From: an uncultured Clostridia bacterium
GTDB lineage: Bacteria; Bacillota_A; Clostridia; TANB77; CAG-508
Reading direction: 5' to 3'
DNA: 17,041 bases
Assembly (NCBI GenBank): GCA_947624715.1
Contig: CANQLO010000035.1
Span: 1 to 17,041, forward strand
Below the pieces are notes generated by a model that saw only the letters and a list, made by a program, of their open reading frames with translations, was not told where the DNA came from and made no database searches. The first letter of the stretch is position 1. Each line of letters starts with the position of its first letter. The position numbers and the translations under genes are program-made. Positions 7,296-14,572 of the stretch are shown here, piece after piece.

Positions 7296-8652
7296 CTTTT
7301 CCCTCTCTTTCTCTAACTAGAATTCTAATTGGCGTTCCACTAAAATCATATTCCTGCCTTAGTTTATTAACTAAGTATCTTTGATATGAAAAATGGAATA
7401 ATTTTTTACTATTTACAAATATAGCAAAAGTTGGTGGTTTTGTACTCACCTGTGTCATATAATAAATTTTAAGCCTTCTTCCTTTATCTGTTGGTGGCTG
7501 TACTATTGATATTGCCTCTGCTAAGATTTCATTTAAATTTGAAGTAGATATTCTCATTGAATTATAATTTGATACTTTATTTATTAATTCAAATATTTTA
7601 TCTACTCTTTGACCTGTTTTAGCTGAGATAAATATTATAGGTGCATATGATAAATATGAGAGTTTATTATATACATCTTTAGTATAATTTTCTAATGTTC
7701 CATTTTCTTTATTATATTCATCCCATTTATTTATAGCAATAATAACTGCTTTTCCAGCTTCATGTGCTAGTCCTGCTATTTTTGTATCTTGTTCTGTAAC
7801 TCCTTCATTAGCATCTATCATTAAAATACAAACATCTGATCTTTCTATTGCAAGATTTGTTCTTAATATGCTATATTTTTCAATATCTTCATCTATTTTA
7901 CTATGTTTTCTTAATCCTGCAGTATCAATAAAAGTATATTTTCCATGTTCATTTTCATAATTTGAATCTATAGCATCTCGTGTTGTTCCTGCTACTTTAC
8001 TTACAATAAGTCTATTTTCTCCCAAAATCTTATTTATAAGGGAAGATTTGCCTACATTTGGCTTTCCTATTATTGCAACTTTTATTCTTTCATCTTCTAT
8101 TTCTTCTTCATCTTCACTTGGTAGTTCTTCATATATTACATCTAATACATCTCCTATACCCTTAGCATTTGCAGATGATATTGGATGTGGTTCTCCAAGA
8201 CCAAGATTATAAAATTCATATATATCATTTTCTAATTTTTTAAAATCATCTACTTTATTGCATACAAGTATAACTTTTTTATTTGCTCTCTTTAGCATTA
8301 AAGCAATTTCTTTATCAATACTTGTAACACCTGTTTTAACATCTGTCATGAATATAACTAAATCAGCTAAATCTATTGCAATCTCAGCCTGAATTAACAT
8401 TTGTGATGCTATAACATCTTCACTTTTTTCTTCTATTCCACCTGTATCTATGATTGTAAATTTTCTACCTCTCCAGTTTGTTTCTCCATATATCCTATCT
8501 CGAGTAAGTCCAGGAGTTTCTCCAACTATTGCTTTTCTTTCTCCTATAAGATAGTTGAAAAAAGTTGATTTTCCTACATTAGGTTTTCCTATTATTGCTA
8601 CAGTTTTGTTTGACATTTTTGCAATCTTAGAGTTAGTCCTAAGGGCTAACAT
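7285..8652 (-). CDS. der: ribosome-assembly GTPase Der (EngA)
   Basis: Double GTPase needed for maturation of the 50S subunit. Two G domains in tandem: the first with GKPNVGKST (residues 22-30), DTGG and NKVD; the second with GKPNVGKSS (about 196-204), DTAG and NKWD. They are separated by an acidic linker (SEDEEEIEDE) and followed by a KH-like C-terminal domain (IYYMTQVSTKPPTFAIFVN). The reading frame is open up to 8712, but that position lies in the -35 box of a good promoter whose start would be near 8677. I therefore place the start at ATG 8652, which has GAGAGG five bases upstream, giving 455 residues. M13 of this form (8616, MSNKTVAIIG) matches the usual family N-terminus but lacks a ribosome site. 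First gene of the operon with plsY and gpsA. Confidence 0.95.
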   Translation of the reverse strand: MLALRTNSKIAKMSNKTVAIIGKPNVGKSTFFNYLIGERKAIVGETPGLTRDRIYGETNWRGRKFTIIDTGGIEEKSEDVIASQMLIQAEIAIDLADLVIFMTDVKTGVTSIDKEIALMLKRANKKVILVCNKVDDFKKLENDIYEFYNLGLGEPHPISSANAKGIGDVLDVIYEELPSEDEEEIEDERIKVAIIGKPNVGKSSLINKILGENRLIVSKVAGTTRDAIDSNYENEHGKYTFIDTAGLRKHSKIDEDIEKYSILRTNLAIERSDVCILMIDANEGVTEQDTKIAGLAHEAGKAVIIAINKWDEYNKENGTLENYTKDVYNKLSYLSYAPIIFISAKTGQRVDKIFELINKVSNYNSMRISTSNLNEILAEAISIVQPPTDKGRRLKIYYMTQVSTKPPTFAIFVNSKKLFHFSYQRYLVNKLRQEYDFSGTPIRILVREREGKDDD

Positions 8653-8683
8653 TTCCTCCTCTCTTTGTACATCATTAATTTGT

Positions 8684-8712
8684 ATTTTACTACATTTAAA
8701 CGTAATTTTCAA
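8684..8712 (-). promoter_or_regulatory. promoter of the der-plsY-gpsA operon
   Basis: Minus strand TTGAAA (8707-8712), 17-base spacer, TAAAAT (8684-8689). It predicts a start near 8677 and a 5' leader of about 25 bases to the der ATG at 8652. Confidence 0.65.
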
Positions 8713-8770
8713 TAATTTAAGCTTGTTTTGTTAAAATTCACATTTAATTGTTAAAAATCATAAATATATT

Positions 8771-10504
8771 TTATTTAATTCTACGAATTCTATTTATTAT
8801 CAAAAATATAATCACACCTAATGTAGTAATTATGCTTATCACTAAAGATACCTTCATAGCTATTGTTCCTGTATATGAAACTTTTACTTCTGCTAAATTA
8901 TTTTCATTAGTATTTGCTTCAGCCAATTCATTTTTGTTTTTACTTGCCTCTGTTAAATTATTATTTTCAGCGTTTATATATATCTGACAAAAACCATTTT
9001 CTGATTCTTCTATTTTTACTTTTTTGTCATTTACCTTTGCGGTATATCCAATATAAAATATATATGGAAGTTCTATTGTACCGCTTCCATTTACTTTAAA
9101 ACTTGAATTTGTACCTTGTTTATTAAAATCTGTAATTTCAACATCTCCATCTACTGCTATAGCTGTATCTTCTCTTGATATAATGTAATCTAAATTTTCA
9201 AAAGCTTTTGTTGGTAAATATTCAAAACTAGCACAACCTGCATGAACTCTTCCAGTCCATTTAGTAACTGGTATAGACTGTTCTAAGATTTCTTCACTAT
9301 AAGTTTCATCCTCAAAGCTTATATTATGTACAATAGGTATTAATAAATCTCCCATAATACATACAATAACTAGTAATGGAAATAAATTAAATTTCTTAAC
9401 AAAGTAACCTAAGTTTATACTTGCAACAATAGTTAAGAAAAATGAACTAAATTCCAATAATCTAAATGAAAATTGCATCATTTTTATTATATTAGGAAAT
9501 TTTTCAAAAGGTATGAATTTTAAAGTAAGTATAACACAAATTATTCCTGATATTAAAAACAAATAATAATTCTTTTTATCTGTGATTTTATTTGCTGTAT
9601 AGATGGTAAGTATTAATCCAACAATAATAGGAAGCCCTATAAAATAAGCCATTCTACCATTTTTTATTGTTAATAATTCCATTATATCTACTTTTAAATC
9701 AATCAAAGTATCAATTTGTATCATATGTGCTTGATTAAACACTTCATAATTTGCAGCAAATCTACTTTCAATTAAAGGAATCCAATAAAATGCTGTAATG
9801 AGTAAGCCAATTATAACATTTCTTGAAATCTCAAGTAATTGTTTAATTTTAACTTCTTTAATATTTACTAATAAATAAATTACACAGAATATTGCAGTGT
9901 AAAAAGCAATTAATGTATGTGATAATACTAATCCAATAATACCAAATGCCAAAATGAGACTTTTTTTCTTTTGATTAACTATTGTATATAATCCATTAAA
10001 TATTATTGGTATAAATATAAAAGATGCAAGCTCTGCAACAGCAATTCTTATATACATGTCTGTTATTCTATATGGTGCCATAATATAAAGTGAAGCGGCT
10101 AAAATAGCTATATAGTTTTTTCTTTTATTTTCTATATCTTTATTTGATAATATTTTTTTCATAAAGAAGTACATTGAATATCCAGAAACTACTGATATAA
10201 GTATCATAAATAACTTCAAACAAGTACCATATGAAAAACCAAATATTTTTAAAATTAGTGGTAAATATGCTGTAAATGGACTATAAAATAGATTCCATGA
10301 GTATCCAAAACCATTGCATAAACCTTGCATTATAACTGGAAATAATCCACCTGATTTTATTGACTTTAATGTTTCAATTAATCTAACAACATGTTGAATA
10401 CCATCATCAAATTGTATGTTAAGCTTTATTAATGGAATTGATATAAATAATGATGATATTACAATAAATAAAAATGCAGTTAATTTATCTTTTTTAGTTT
10501 CCAA
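8771..10504 (-). CDS. polytopic membrane protein, GT-C/PTPS-related type (second of a tandem pair)
   Basis: A 577-residue protein with roughly ten or more hydrophobic helices and a C-terminal beta-rich extracytoplasmic domain before a final membrane helix. The first outer loop carries FDDGIQHVVR (32-41), an acidic pair with His and Arg as in GT-C glycosyltransferases, followed by NGFGYSWNLFYSPFTAYLP. This pattern matches the membrane family called 6-pyruvoyl-tetrahydropterin-synthase-related (PF10131) and YfhO-like proteins; the link to pterin synthesis is only a name. A role in adding sugar from a lipid carrier to wall or surface polymers is inference. The start is TTG at 10504 with AGGAG at correct spacing, overlapping the upstream paralogue by 11 bases. 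Compared with that paralogue it carries an extra 25 or so residues of repeats near the C-terminus. Confidence 0.82.
   Translation of the reverse strand: METKKDKLTAFLFIVISSLFISIPLIKLNIQFDDGIQHVVRLIETLKSIKSGGLFPVIMQGLCNGFGYSWNLFYSPFTAYLPLILKIFGFSYGTCLKLFMILISVVSGYSMYFFMKKILSNKDIENKRKNYIAILAASLYIMAPYRITDMYIRIAVAELASFIFIPIIFNGLYTIVNQKKKSLILAFGIIGLVLSHTLIAFYTAIFCVIYLLVNIKEVKIKQLLEISRNVIIGLLITAFYWIPLIESRFAANYEVFNQAHMIQIDTLIDLKVDIMELLTIKNGRMAYFIGLPIIVGLILTIYTANKITDKKNYYLFLISGIICVILTLKFIPFEKFPNIIKMMQFSFRLLEFSSFFLTIVASINLGYFVKKFNLFPLLVIVCIMGDLLIPIVHNISFEDETYSEEILEQSIPVTKWTGRVHAGCASFEYLPTKAFENLDYIISREDTAIAVDGDVEITDFNKQGTNSSFKVNGSGTIELPYIFYIGYTAKVNDKKVKIEESENGFCQIYINAENNNLTEASKNKNELAEANTNENNLAEVKVSYTGTIAMKVSLVISIITTLGVIIFLIINRIRRIK
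8885..8962 (-). repeat. degenerate 30-bp tandem repeat within the second GT-C gene
   Basis: Three in-phase units (8933-8962, 8903-8932 and a partial one at 8885-8902) encode NNLTEASKNK, NELAEANTNE and NNLAEV. The period is exactly ten codons. The upstream paralogue has only a short NESGNVT turn at this place, just before the shared SYTGT strand, so the repeats are an insertion that expanded within this gene. Confidence 0.75.
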
Positions 10505-12170
10505 TTTTTTCTCCTACTTTTCTTTTTAAAATAATATAAACTATTAAGCAAACTAATGTTAAACCAGATATTACATATCCGACTTTTTCAATAATAGTTC
10601 CTGTATAACTTAATGTAACATTGCCAGATTCATTTAAGTCAATACATAAAAAACCATTTTCTGATTCATATGTTTTTATTACTTTGTCATTTAATCTAAC
10701 AGTATAACCATGATAGAAAATATATGGAAGTTCTAAGGTTGCATCTTTTACATCTTTTGCTGTAAATTTTAAATTAAGTTCACTTTTTTCCTCATTTGAG
10801 ATTTCAGCATTTCCAGCTAAAACAATAACCTTGTCTTCCCTATCTGTTATATAATCTAAATTTTTATCACAATTAAGTGGTAAATATTCTCTGTTTACTT
10901 GAAATGGTGATAATTTTTCTGATGTTAATATATTATTTTCATATTCAACATCATGTTGCAAATTACCATCTTTTATATATCTCGTTGTTCCACCAAAGCC
11001 ACATATTAGACTAAATACAATAACTGTAATTGGTAGTATATTCTTTTTGTCTTTTATCATCTCTGCTATAGTCATTATATTGCAGGCACAAATATAAGAA
11101 GCAAAGAATATAAAGAAGCCCTCTAGTCTCCATGCAAACTGTACTATTGAAAACAGACCTGGTAGCAAGAACCAAGGAAATGCCTTTGTACACATCCACA
11201 AGCATAAAAATGATAATATTAAAAATAGTAAATATTCATTTTTATTTTTTAATTTCTTAAATGTAAAGAAAGTTAATATTAAACAAAATAATATTATTAT
11301 TCCTAATGAAAATACAATTTCTTGATTTCCAAACTCAGAAGCTAGAAGCTCACCGAATCCAATTCCTGATAATAATACATTTCTTGGTGTTGCTCCCATT
11401 GACTCGCTGTCAAATATAGTATAATCGCCGTAAATTTTGTGTTCTAGAAGCGGAATCAAATAAAATGATGATAATAATAGTATTAAGATCAAATCTATAA
11501 TTATATACTTTATTATTTTTTTATCCTTTAGTATTTTATAATTTACAGCTAAATATATAAGTGCAAATAGAGCAACATATATTGTTGTAATTGTATGTGA
11601 TAATATTAATCCAACTGCTCCTATTATGATTAAATAATGTCTTTTTTTATTTCCTTTTAATAATTCATATAATCCTTCAAATACCAATGGAATAAAAATA
11701 AATGATGTATATTCCCCAACTGCATTTCTTGAATATATATCTGTTAATTTATATGGTGCAGCAATATATATTAAAGAAGCTAAAATTGCAATTGCTTTTC
11801 TCTCTGATATTTTTAAAATGAAATTATACATTGTTATTCCTGACAAAATAATTGTAAGTAATGTAAATAGTTTTAATCCCATTATGCTTGAATTGAATAA
11901 AAATGAAAATAATATTGGTATGTAAGTTGTAAGTGGCCCATAAAAAATATTTAAACCATATCCGAAACCCATCATATGTTTTGCGCTTATAAAACATGGA
12001 AATATATTATTTAGTATAACATCCTTAATTGATATAATTCTCACTATATGAATTCTTGCTTCATTAAATTCTGATAGATTTAATCTAAAAAAATTGAATG
12101 AAAATAATATAGAAGCTATTATAATTATTAAATAATGAAAATATTTATTTGATATAATTTTTTTATACAT
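10494..12170 (-). CDS. polytopic membrane protein, GT-C/PTPS-related type (first of a tandem pair)
   Basis: A 558-residue paralogue of the next gene, with the same plan: a first outer loop FNEARIHIVR (35-44), MGFGYGLNIFYGPLTTYIP, a hydrophobic core of about ten helices, then a C-terminal domain (ENLDYITDRED, LELPYIFYHGYTVRLNDK, ESENGF, LSYTGT) and a last membrane helix. The paralogues share matched blocks such as TSFIFIPLVFEGLY/ASFIFIPIIFNGLY and LSHT. The acidic DD of the second protein is NE here, so the residue expected to act as catalytic base in GT-C enzymes differs (Asp to Glu). Substrate unknown; a transferase using a lipid-linked sugar is the best guess. The ATG at 12170 has AAGGA about 10 bases upstream. 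It begins a two-gene operon; no clear terminator was seen after the second gene. Confidence 0.82.
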   Translation of the reverse strand: MYKKIISNKYFHYLIIIIASILFSFNFFRLNLSEFNEARIHIVRIISIKDVILNNIFPCFISAKHMMGFGYGLNIFYGPLTTYIPILFSFLFNSSIMGLKLFTLLTIILSGITMYNFILKISERKAIAILASLIYIAAPYKLTDIYSRNAVGEYTSFIFIPLVFEGLYELLKGNKKRHYLIIIGAVGLILSHTITTIYVALFALIYLAVNYKILKDKKIIKYIIIDLILILLLSSFYLIPLLEHKIYGDYTIFDSESMGATPRNVLLSGIGFGELLASEFGNQEIVFSLGIIILFCLILTFFTFKKLKNKNEYLLFLILSFLCLWMCTKAFPWFLLPGLFSIVQFAWRLEGFFIFFASYICACNIMTIAEMIKDKKNILPITVIVFSLICGFGGTTRYIKDGNLQHDVEYENNILTSEKLSPFQVNREYLPLNCDKNLDYITDREDKVIVLAGNAEISNEEKSELNLKFTAKDVKDATLELPYIFYHGYTVRLNDKVIKTYESENGFLCIDLNESGNVTLSYTGTIIEKVGYVISGLTLVCLIVYIILKRKVGEKIGN

Positions 12171-12195
12171 CTCAAAATTTATCCTTTTCTTGTTT

Positions 12196-12210
12196 TTTAC
12201 TTAAAGTAAA
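12196..12210. promoter_or_regulatory. 15-bp perfect palindrome over the -10 of the GT-C operon, candidate operator
   Basis: TTTACTT, one central base, AAGTAAA. On the minus strand the right-hand half contains the proposed -10 hexamer TTTACT (12205-12210) and the rest reaches the likely transcription start. That is where a repressor would sit; the binding protein is unknown. Confidence 0.4.
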
Positions 12211-12233
12211 CATATTTATGAAATAGTTTTCAA
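12205..12233 (-). promoter_or_regulatory. candidate promoter of the GT-C operon
   Basis: Minus strand TTGAAA (12228-12233), 17-base spacer, TTTACT (12205-12210, four of six). It follows the terminator of the microprotein gene and lies about 35 bases before the first GT-C ATG. Confidence 0.4.
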
Positions 12234-12277
12234 ATTAAAATGGGCTGAAGTTATATTTTAAAATAATCAGCCCATTT
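12232..12277 (-). terminator. intrinsic terminator of the microprotein gene
   Basis: An 11-bp perfect stem, AAATGGGCTGA (12238-12248) with TCAGCCCATTT (12267-12277), has an 18-base loop and a TTTT run after it on the minus strand. One arm overlaps the TAA stop codon of the small gene at 12276, so transcription ends almost at the end of translation and is insulated from the GT-C operon. Confidence 0.7.
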
Positions 12278-12452
12278 AGTTATTTTCGTTATTTTCAGTT
12301 TTTTCAACTGTGTTTTCTTTATTTGTTAAATATTCAAATGTTGCTTGTAACTCATCTTGTAATGAATTTCTTTTTACTAGTTTTGTCACTATATTAAATA
12401 AACAAGCAATAATTAAAATAATGAAAAGCAGTTTCTTCCATACCTTTCCCAT
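12276..12452 (-). CDS. 58-residue single-pass membrane microprotein, unrecognised
   Basis: The product starts MGKVWKKLLFIILIIACLFN, a short basic N-terminus and a membrane helix (about 8-22). A basic TKLVKRN border follows, then a polar, Asn/Glu-rich tail that looks helical (LQDELQATFEYLTNKEN). Positive charge lies on both sides of the helix, so orientation is uncertain; a cleavable signal peptide is unlikely because no cleavage-type motif follows. No family recognised. Evidence for a real gene is strong for its size: AGAGGGAA ribosome site at proper spacing, a promoter with both hexamers exactly consensus 20 or so bases upstream, and a hairpin terminator at the stop codon. It is a single-gene transcript between the GT-C operon and the divergent VanW gene. 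Confidence 0.72.
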   Translation of the reverse strand: MGKVWKKLLFIILIIACLFNIVTKLVKRNSLQDELQATFEYLTNKENTVEKTENNENN

Positions 12453-12479
12453 ACAACTTCCCTCTTTTCTATTAGATTA

Positions 12480-12508
12480 ATTATATTTAATTTATCGCAT
12501 TTTGTCAA
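12480..12508 (-). promoter_or_regulatory. exact-consensus sigma-A promoter of the microprotein gene
   Basis: Minus strand TTGACA (12503-12508), 17-base spacer, TATAAT (12480-12485): all twelve consensus bases and optimal spacing. Predicted start about 12473, leaving a leader of about 20 bases. High constitutive transcription would be expected. Confidence 0.85.
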
Positions 12509-12642
12509 TACAGATTTGAATTAAAGTTTGTTTTTCACAAAAATATTATAGTTTTAATAAAAAGTAAACAAGTTTTTGCATATATTTTCTTATTTATGAA
12601 AAAATAATTTCTAAATTGATATATAAGAAAGGGATACTTTTA

Positions 12643-13278
12643 ATGAAAAATAAAGCAAAATCATTTATATTTGTTCCACTTATACTTTTGGCTGTTCCCG
12701 TTGTTTTTTTATTTTCAAAAAATAGCAATCAAAATGTAAGTAAGCAAAATAAACAAAGTGAAATAATAAATTCAATAGAAAATACCAGCAAATCATCATT
12801 AAATGAAACTGCAGAACCTCAACAAGAAATAGAACTTTCAAGCTTTTCTACTAATCTTGCTGGAGATGAAAATAGATTAGAAAATATAAGATTATCTTGC
12901 AACACCATAAATGGTACTACATTAAAAAATGGTGAAAGTTTTTCCTTTAATGATACAATTGGAGAGCCTACTGAGGATAAAGGATATAAGCAAGCTGATG
13001 TTTTAGTTGATACAGAACTCACTAAGGATTTTGGTGGTGGTAATTGTCAAGTAAGTACTACTCTTTATAATGCATGTTTAAATACTCAAGGTATTGAAAT
13101 AACTGAAAGACATCCTCATAAAAAACAAGTTGCATATGTTGAGGAAGGAAAAGATGCATCTGTATCTTTCGGAGTGCTAGATTTAAAATTTACAAATAAT
13201 ACAGGTTCAACAATTAAAATATACATGGATAGTGAAAATGAACAAGTAACAGCTAGAATAGTTTCAGTTCGTAGTTAA
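12643..13278 (+). CDS. membrane-anchored VanW-domain protein
   Basis: A 211-residue protein with one N-terminal hydrophobic helix (about 5-24, a signal anchor), a polar Ser/Asn-rich linker (to about 75) and a VanW domain filling the rest. Domain signatures are NRLENIRLSCNTINGTTLKN, GESFSFNDTIGE, then GGGNCQVSTTLYNAC, ERHPHKKQVAYV and a final DLKFTNNTGSTIKIY. VanW takes its name from vancomycin-resistance clusters, but the domain's biochemical role is not established and most VanW proteins are not resistance genes. It was most likely exported to the outer membrane face. The ATG at 12643 follows GAAAGGG; the frame is open to a TTG at 12616, but that lies before the ribosome site. No clear promoter could be assigned. 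The gene runs opposite to its neighbours on both sides. Confidence 0.9.
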   Translation: MKNKAKSFIFVPLILLAVPVVFLFSKNSNQNVSKQNKQSEIINSIENTSKSSLNETAEPQQEIELSSFSTNLAGDENRLENIRLSCNTINGTTLKNGESFSFNDTIGEPTEDKGYKQADVLVDTELTKDFGGGNCQVSTTLYNACLNTQGIEITERHPHKKQVAYVEEGKDASVSFGVLDLKFTNNTGSTIKIYMDSENEQVTARIVSVRS

Positions 13279-13297
13279 TAAGTTATAAACTAAATAA

Positions 13298-13338
13298 ATA
13301 TAGAAAGACTTTGAAATCTCAAAGTCTCTCTATATTTT
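13298..13338. terminator. bidirectional intrinsic terminator between the VanW and SUMF1-like genes
   Basis: 17-base arms (13298-13314 and 13319-13335) with one mismatch and an AATC loop, followed by TTTT on the plus strand. It lies 20 bases after the VanW stop codon and 12 bases beyond the stop of the convergent minus-strand gene, so it can serve both. Confidence 0.8.
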
Positions 13339-13349
13339 GTGCTTGAAAA

Positions 13350-14387
13350 TTACTTGATAAGAAGTGCTGCGCGAAATCCAATATCATTATAGCCACTCAG
13401 AGAATTGCTATAATAGCGGAATGACACTGGATAATAGAATCCAAAAGCACATCTAAATCCTCCACGTATAATATGATAGGATTTTTCTGCTTCTTCCTGA
13501 GTCCATTCATCTACGTTTCCCGCTAAATCGTAGATGTTATTGGCACTCCATTCTTCTCTACTTCCTGTTTCAAGGACTGTTTTCCTGTTTGAATTCCAGT
13601 AGTTACCCCATTTGCTAGAATCATCTGCTATTTCATCAAGAGTTTTAGTTCTTGATGAGATAAGCCATGCTAATACCGAATCGTATTCTGCACCAAAAGT
13701 TAGATGACTCATAACCATATGAGTATTTTCAATCGTAGATGCAACTGCTCTAGCATCCTCGAAATTGATTCTTACCCATGGTTTTACTGCCTTTACAGAA
13801 TACGGCTTTCCATCTAACGACTTTGAAATGTCATAACGTGAGATATAAAATCCTCCATATCTCTTGACACTTTCGAATTGCATAAGCAGTTCACCCACAA
13901 AGCTCTCATGAAATTGTCCTCCTCCGAACTTATCGTCAAAGTAATCTCTTCTACCAAATTTCTGGTTGAAATTAAATCCATCAATTGTACCATCAGCATC
14001 TATTAAGCTAACTGGTACCCACACAAATTGATTGCATGTCCGTTTCAGGAATTCAACTTCATCATCGTTAGCCCAGTTAATTTCCTCAACATCCTCTTTA
14101 TTGATCTTGTAAATAACTAAGCCAACATTCTTACCAAAAATGGTATTTTCCTTTTCCAGACCCGAAACGGTCCAGCCAGGTGGAATAATAGCCTTTCTTC
14201 CAGCCTTATCTCTATACAAAGACAAGCATGGAGCATATTCTCCGGCTACTACAATTGGAAACTCAATGTTAGAACTTGTTTTGGATAGTTTCTGAGCCTT
14301 AACAATCAGCTCCCCATCATTTTCTTCTGAGACAACCAAGATTATTCCTCTTTCTGCCTCAAGCACAATTTTACTGTACCGACTCAT
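13350..14387 (-). CDS. SUMF1/C-type-lectin-fold protein, candidate variable protein of a diversity-generating retroelement
   Basis: A 345-residue protein without signal peptide or membrane helix. The N-terminal part (about 1-110) is unrecognised and includes IPPGWTVSG and GLVIYKI. From about 115 (NQFVWVPVSLIDADG) comes the formylglycine-generating-enzyme-like (SUMF1) fold, with GGFYISRYDIS, PWVRINFEDARAVAS, LTFGAEYDSVLAWL, NNIYDLAGNVDEWT (283-296), then R308-G-G and the terminal G337-F-R. The catalytic cysteine pair of true formylglycine enzymes is not preserved: one Cys (313) follows RGG and the second is absent. A binding role is therefore likelier than catalysis. The segment between RGG and GFR is aromatic-rich and its codons nearly all end in T or C, as expected if a retroelement had rewritten AAY codons. 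G+C is near 42%, against about 30% in neighbours, suggesting transfer. Start: AAGGAGG lies 8 bases before ATG 14387. Confidence 0.85.
   Translation of the reverse strand: MSRYSKIVLEAERGIILVVSEENDGELIVKAQKLSKTSSNIEFPIVVAGEYAPCLSLYRDKAGRKAIIPPGWTVSGLEKENTIFGKNVGLVIYKINKEDVEEINWANDDEVEFLKRTCNQFVWVPVSLIDADGTIDGFNFNQKFGRRDYFDDKFGGGQFHESFVGELLMQFESVKRYGGFYISRYDISKSLDGKPYSVKAVKPWVRINFEDARAVASTIENTHMVMSHLTFGAEYDSVLAWLISSRTKTLDEIADDSSKWGNYWNSNRKTVLETGSREEWSANNIYDLAGNVDEWTQEEAEKSYHIIRGGFRCAFGFYYPVSFRYYSNSLSGYNDIGFRAALLIK
13377..13466 (-). other. putative variable region of the SUMF1-like gene
   Basis: Covers codons from Arg308 to Arg339 (RGG to GFR). Of the 26 codons between the GG and the GFR, 20 end in T or C, and nine encode Phe or Tyr. 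The others (Arg, Gly, Pro, Val, Ser, Leu) resemble fixed scaffold positions. No template repeat or reverse transcriptase was seen in this window. Confidence 0.4.
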
Positions 14388-14430
14388 TGTTCTTCCTCCT
14401 TATGATATTTTTTTATCGGTTCAATTCTAC

Positions 14431-14444
14431 ATGGCTATTGCCAT
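14431..14444. promoter_or_regulatory. inverted repeat at the 5' end of the SUMF1-like transcript
   Basis: ATGGC and GCCAT form a 5-bp stem with a 4-base loop, immediately after the predicted transcription start. It may be an mRNA 5' hairpin or an operator half-site pair. Confidence 0.3.
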
Positions 14445-14451
14445 TATATTA

Positions 14452-14480
14452 ATAATACTACATTTTTTCATATTTTGCAA
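14452..14480 (-). promoter_or_regulatory. candidate promoter of the SUMF1-like gene
   Basis: Minus strand TTGCAA (14475-14480), 17-base spacer, TATTAT (14452-14457, five of six). Start predicted about 14445, with a leader of about 57 bases. Confidence 0.5.
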
Positions 14481-14565
14481 ATATTATCTTTAAATATATT
14501 ACATTCAATGCAATAATCTTATATAAATGATTTTATAAATAATTATCATATTTAATTTATTTAGA

Positions 14566-14572
14566 CATACTA
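14566..14572 (+). promoter_or_regulatory. possible forespore-type -10 element before the DacF-like gene
   Basis: CATACTA, 21 bases before the ATG, fits the sigma-G-like -10 (CATNNTA) known from Bacillus; a TCATA lies 15 bases upstream, an imperfect match in sequence and spacing to the -35. No convincing sigma-A promoter was found here. AT-rich DNA yields such matches by chance, so this is weak. Confidence 0.25.

Noticed and set aside
8652..8712. Longer N-terminus for Der starting at 8712
   Set aside because: The start would lie in the -35 box of the operon promoter, before the predicted transcript start, and the extra residues are not family-like.
8721..8770. Terminator after the second GT-C gene
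   Set aside because: Only direct repeats of TGTTAAAA-type sequence are present; no stable hairpin with a T tract.
12616..13278. VanW gene as evidence of vancomycin resistance
   Set aside because: No vanHAX, vanS or vanR genes here; isolated VanW-domain proteins are widespread in Clostridia.
13350..14387. True formylglycine-generating (sulfatase-activating) enzyme
   Set aside because: The catalytic cysteine pair is not preserved and no sulfatase gene is near.
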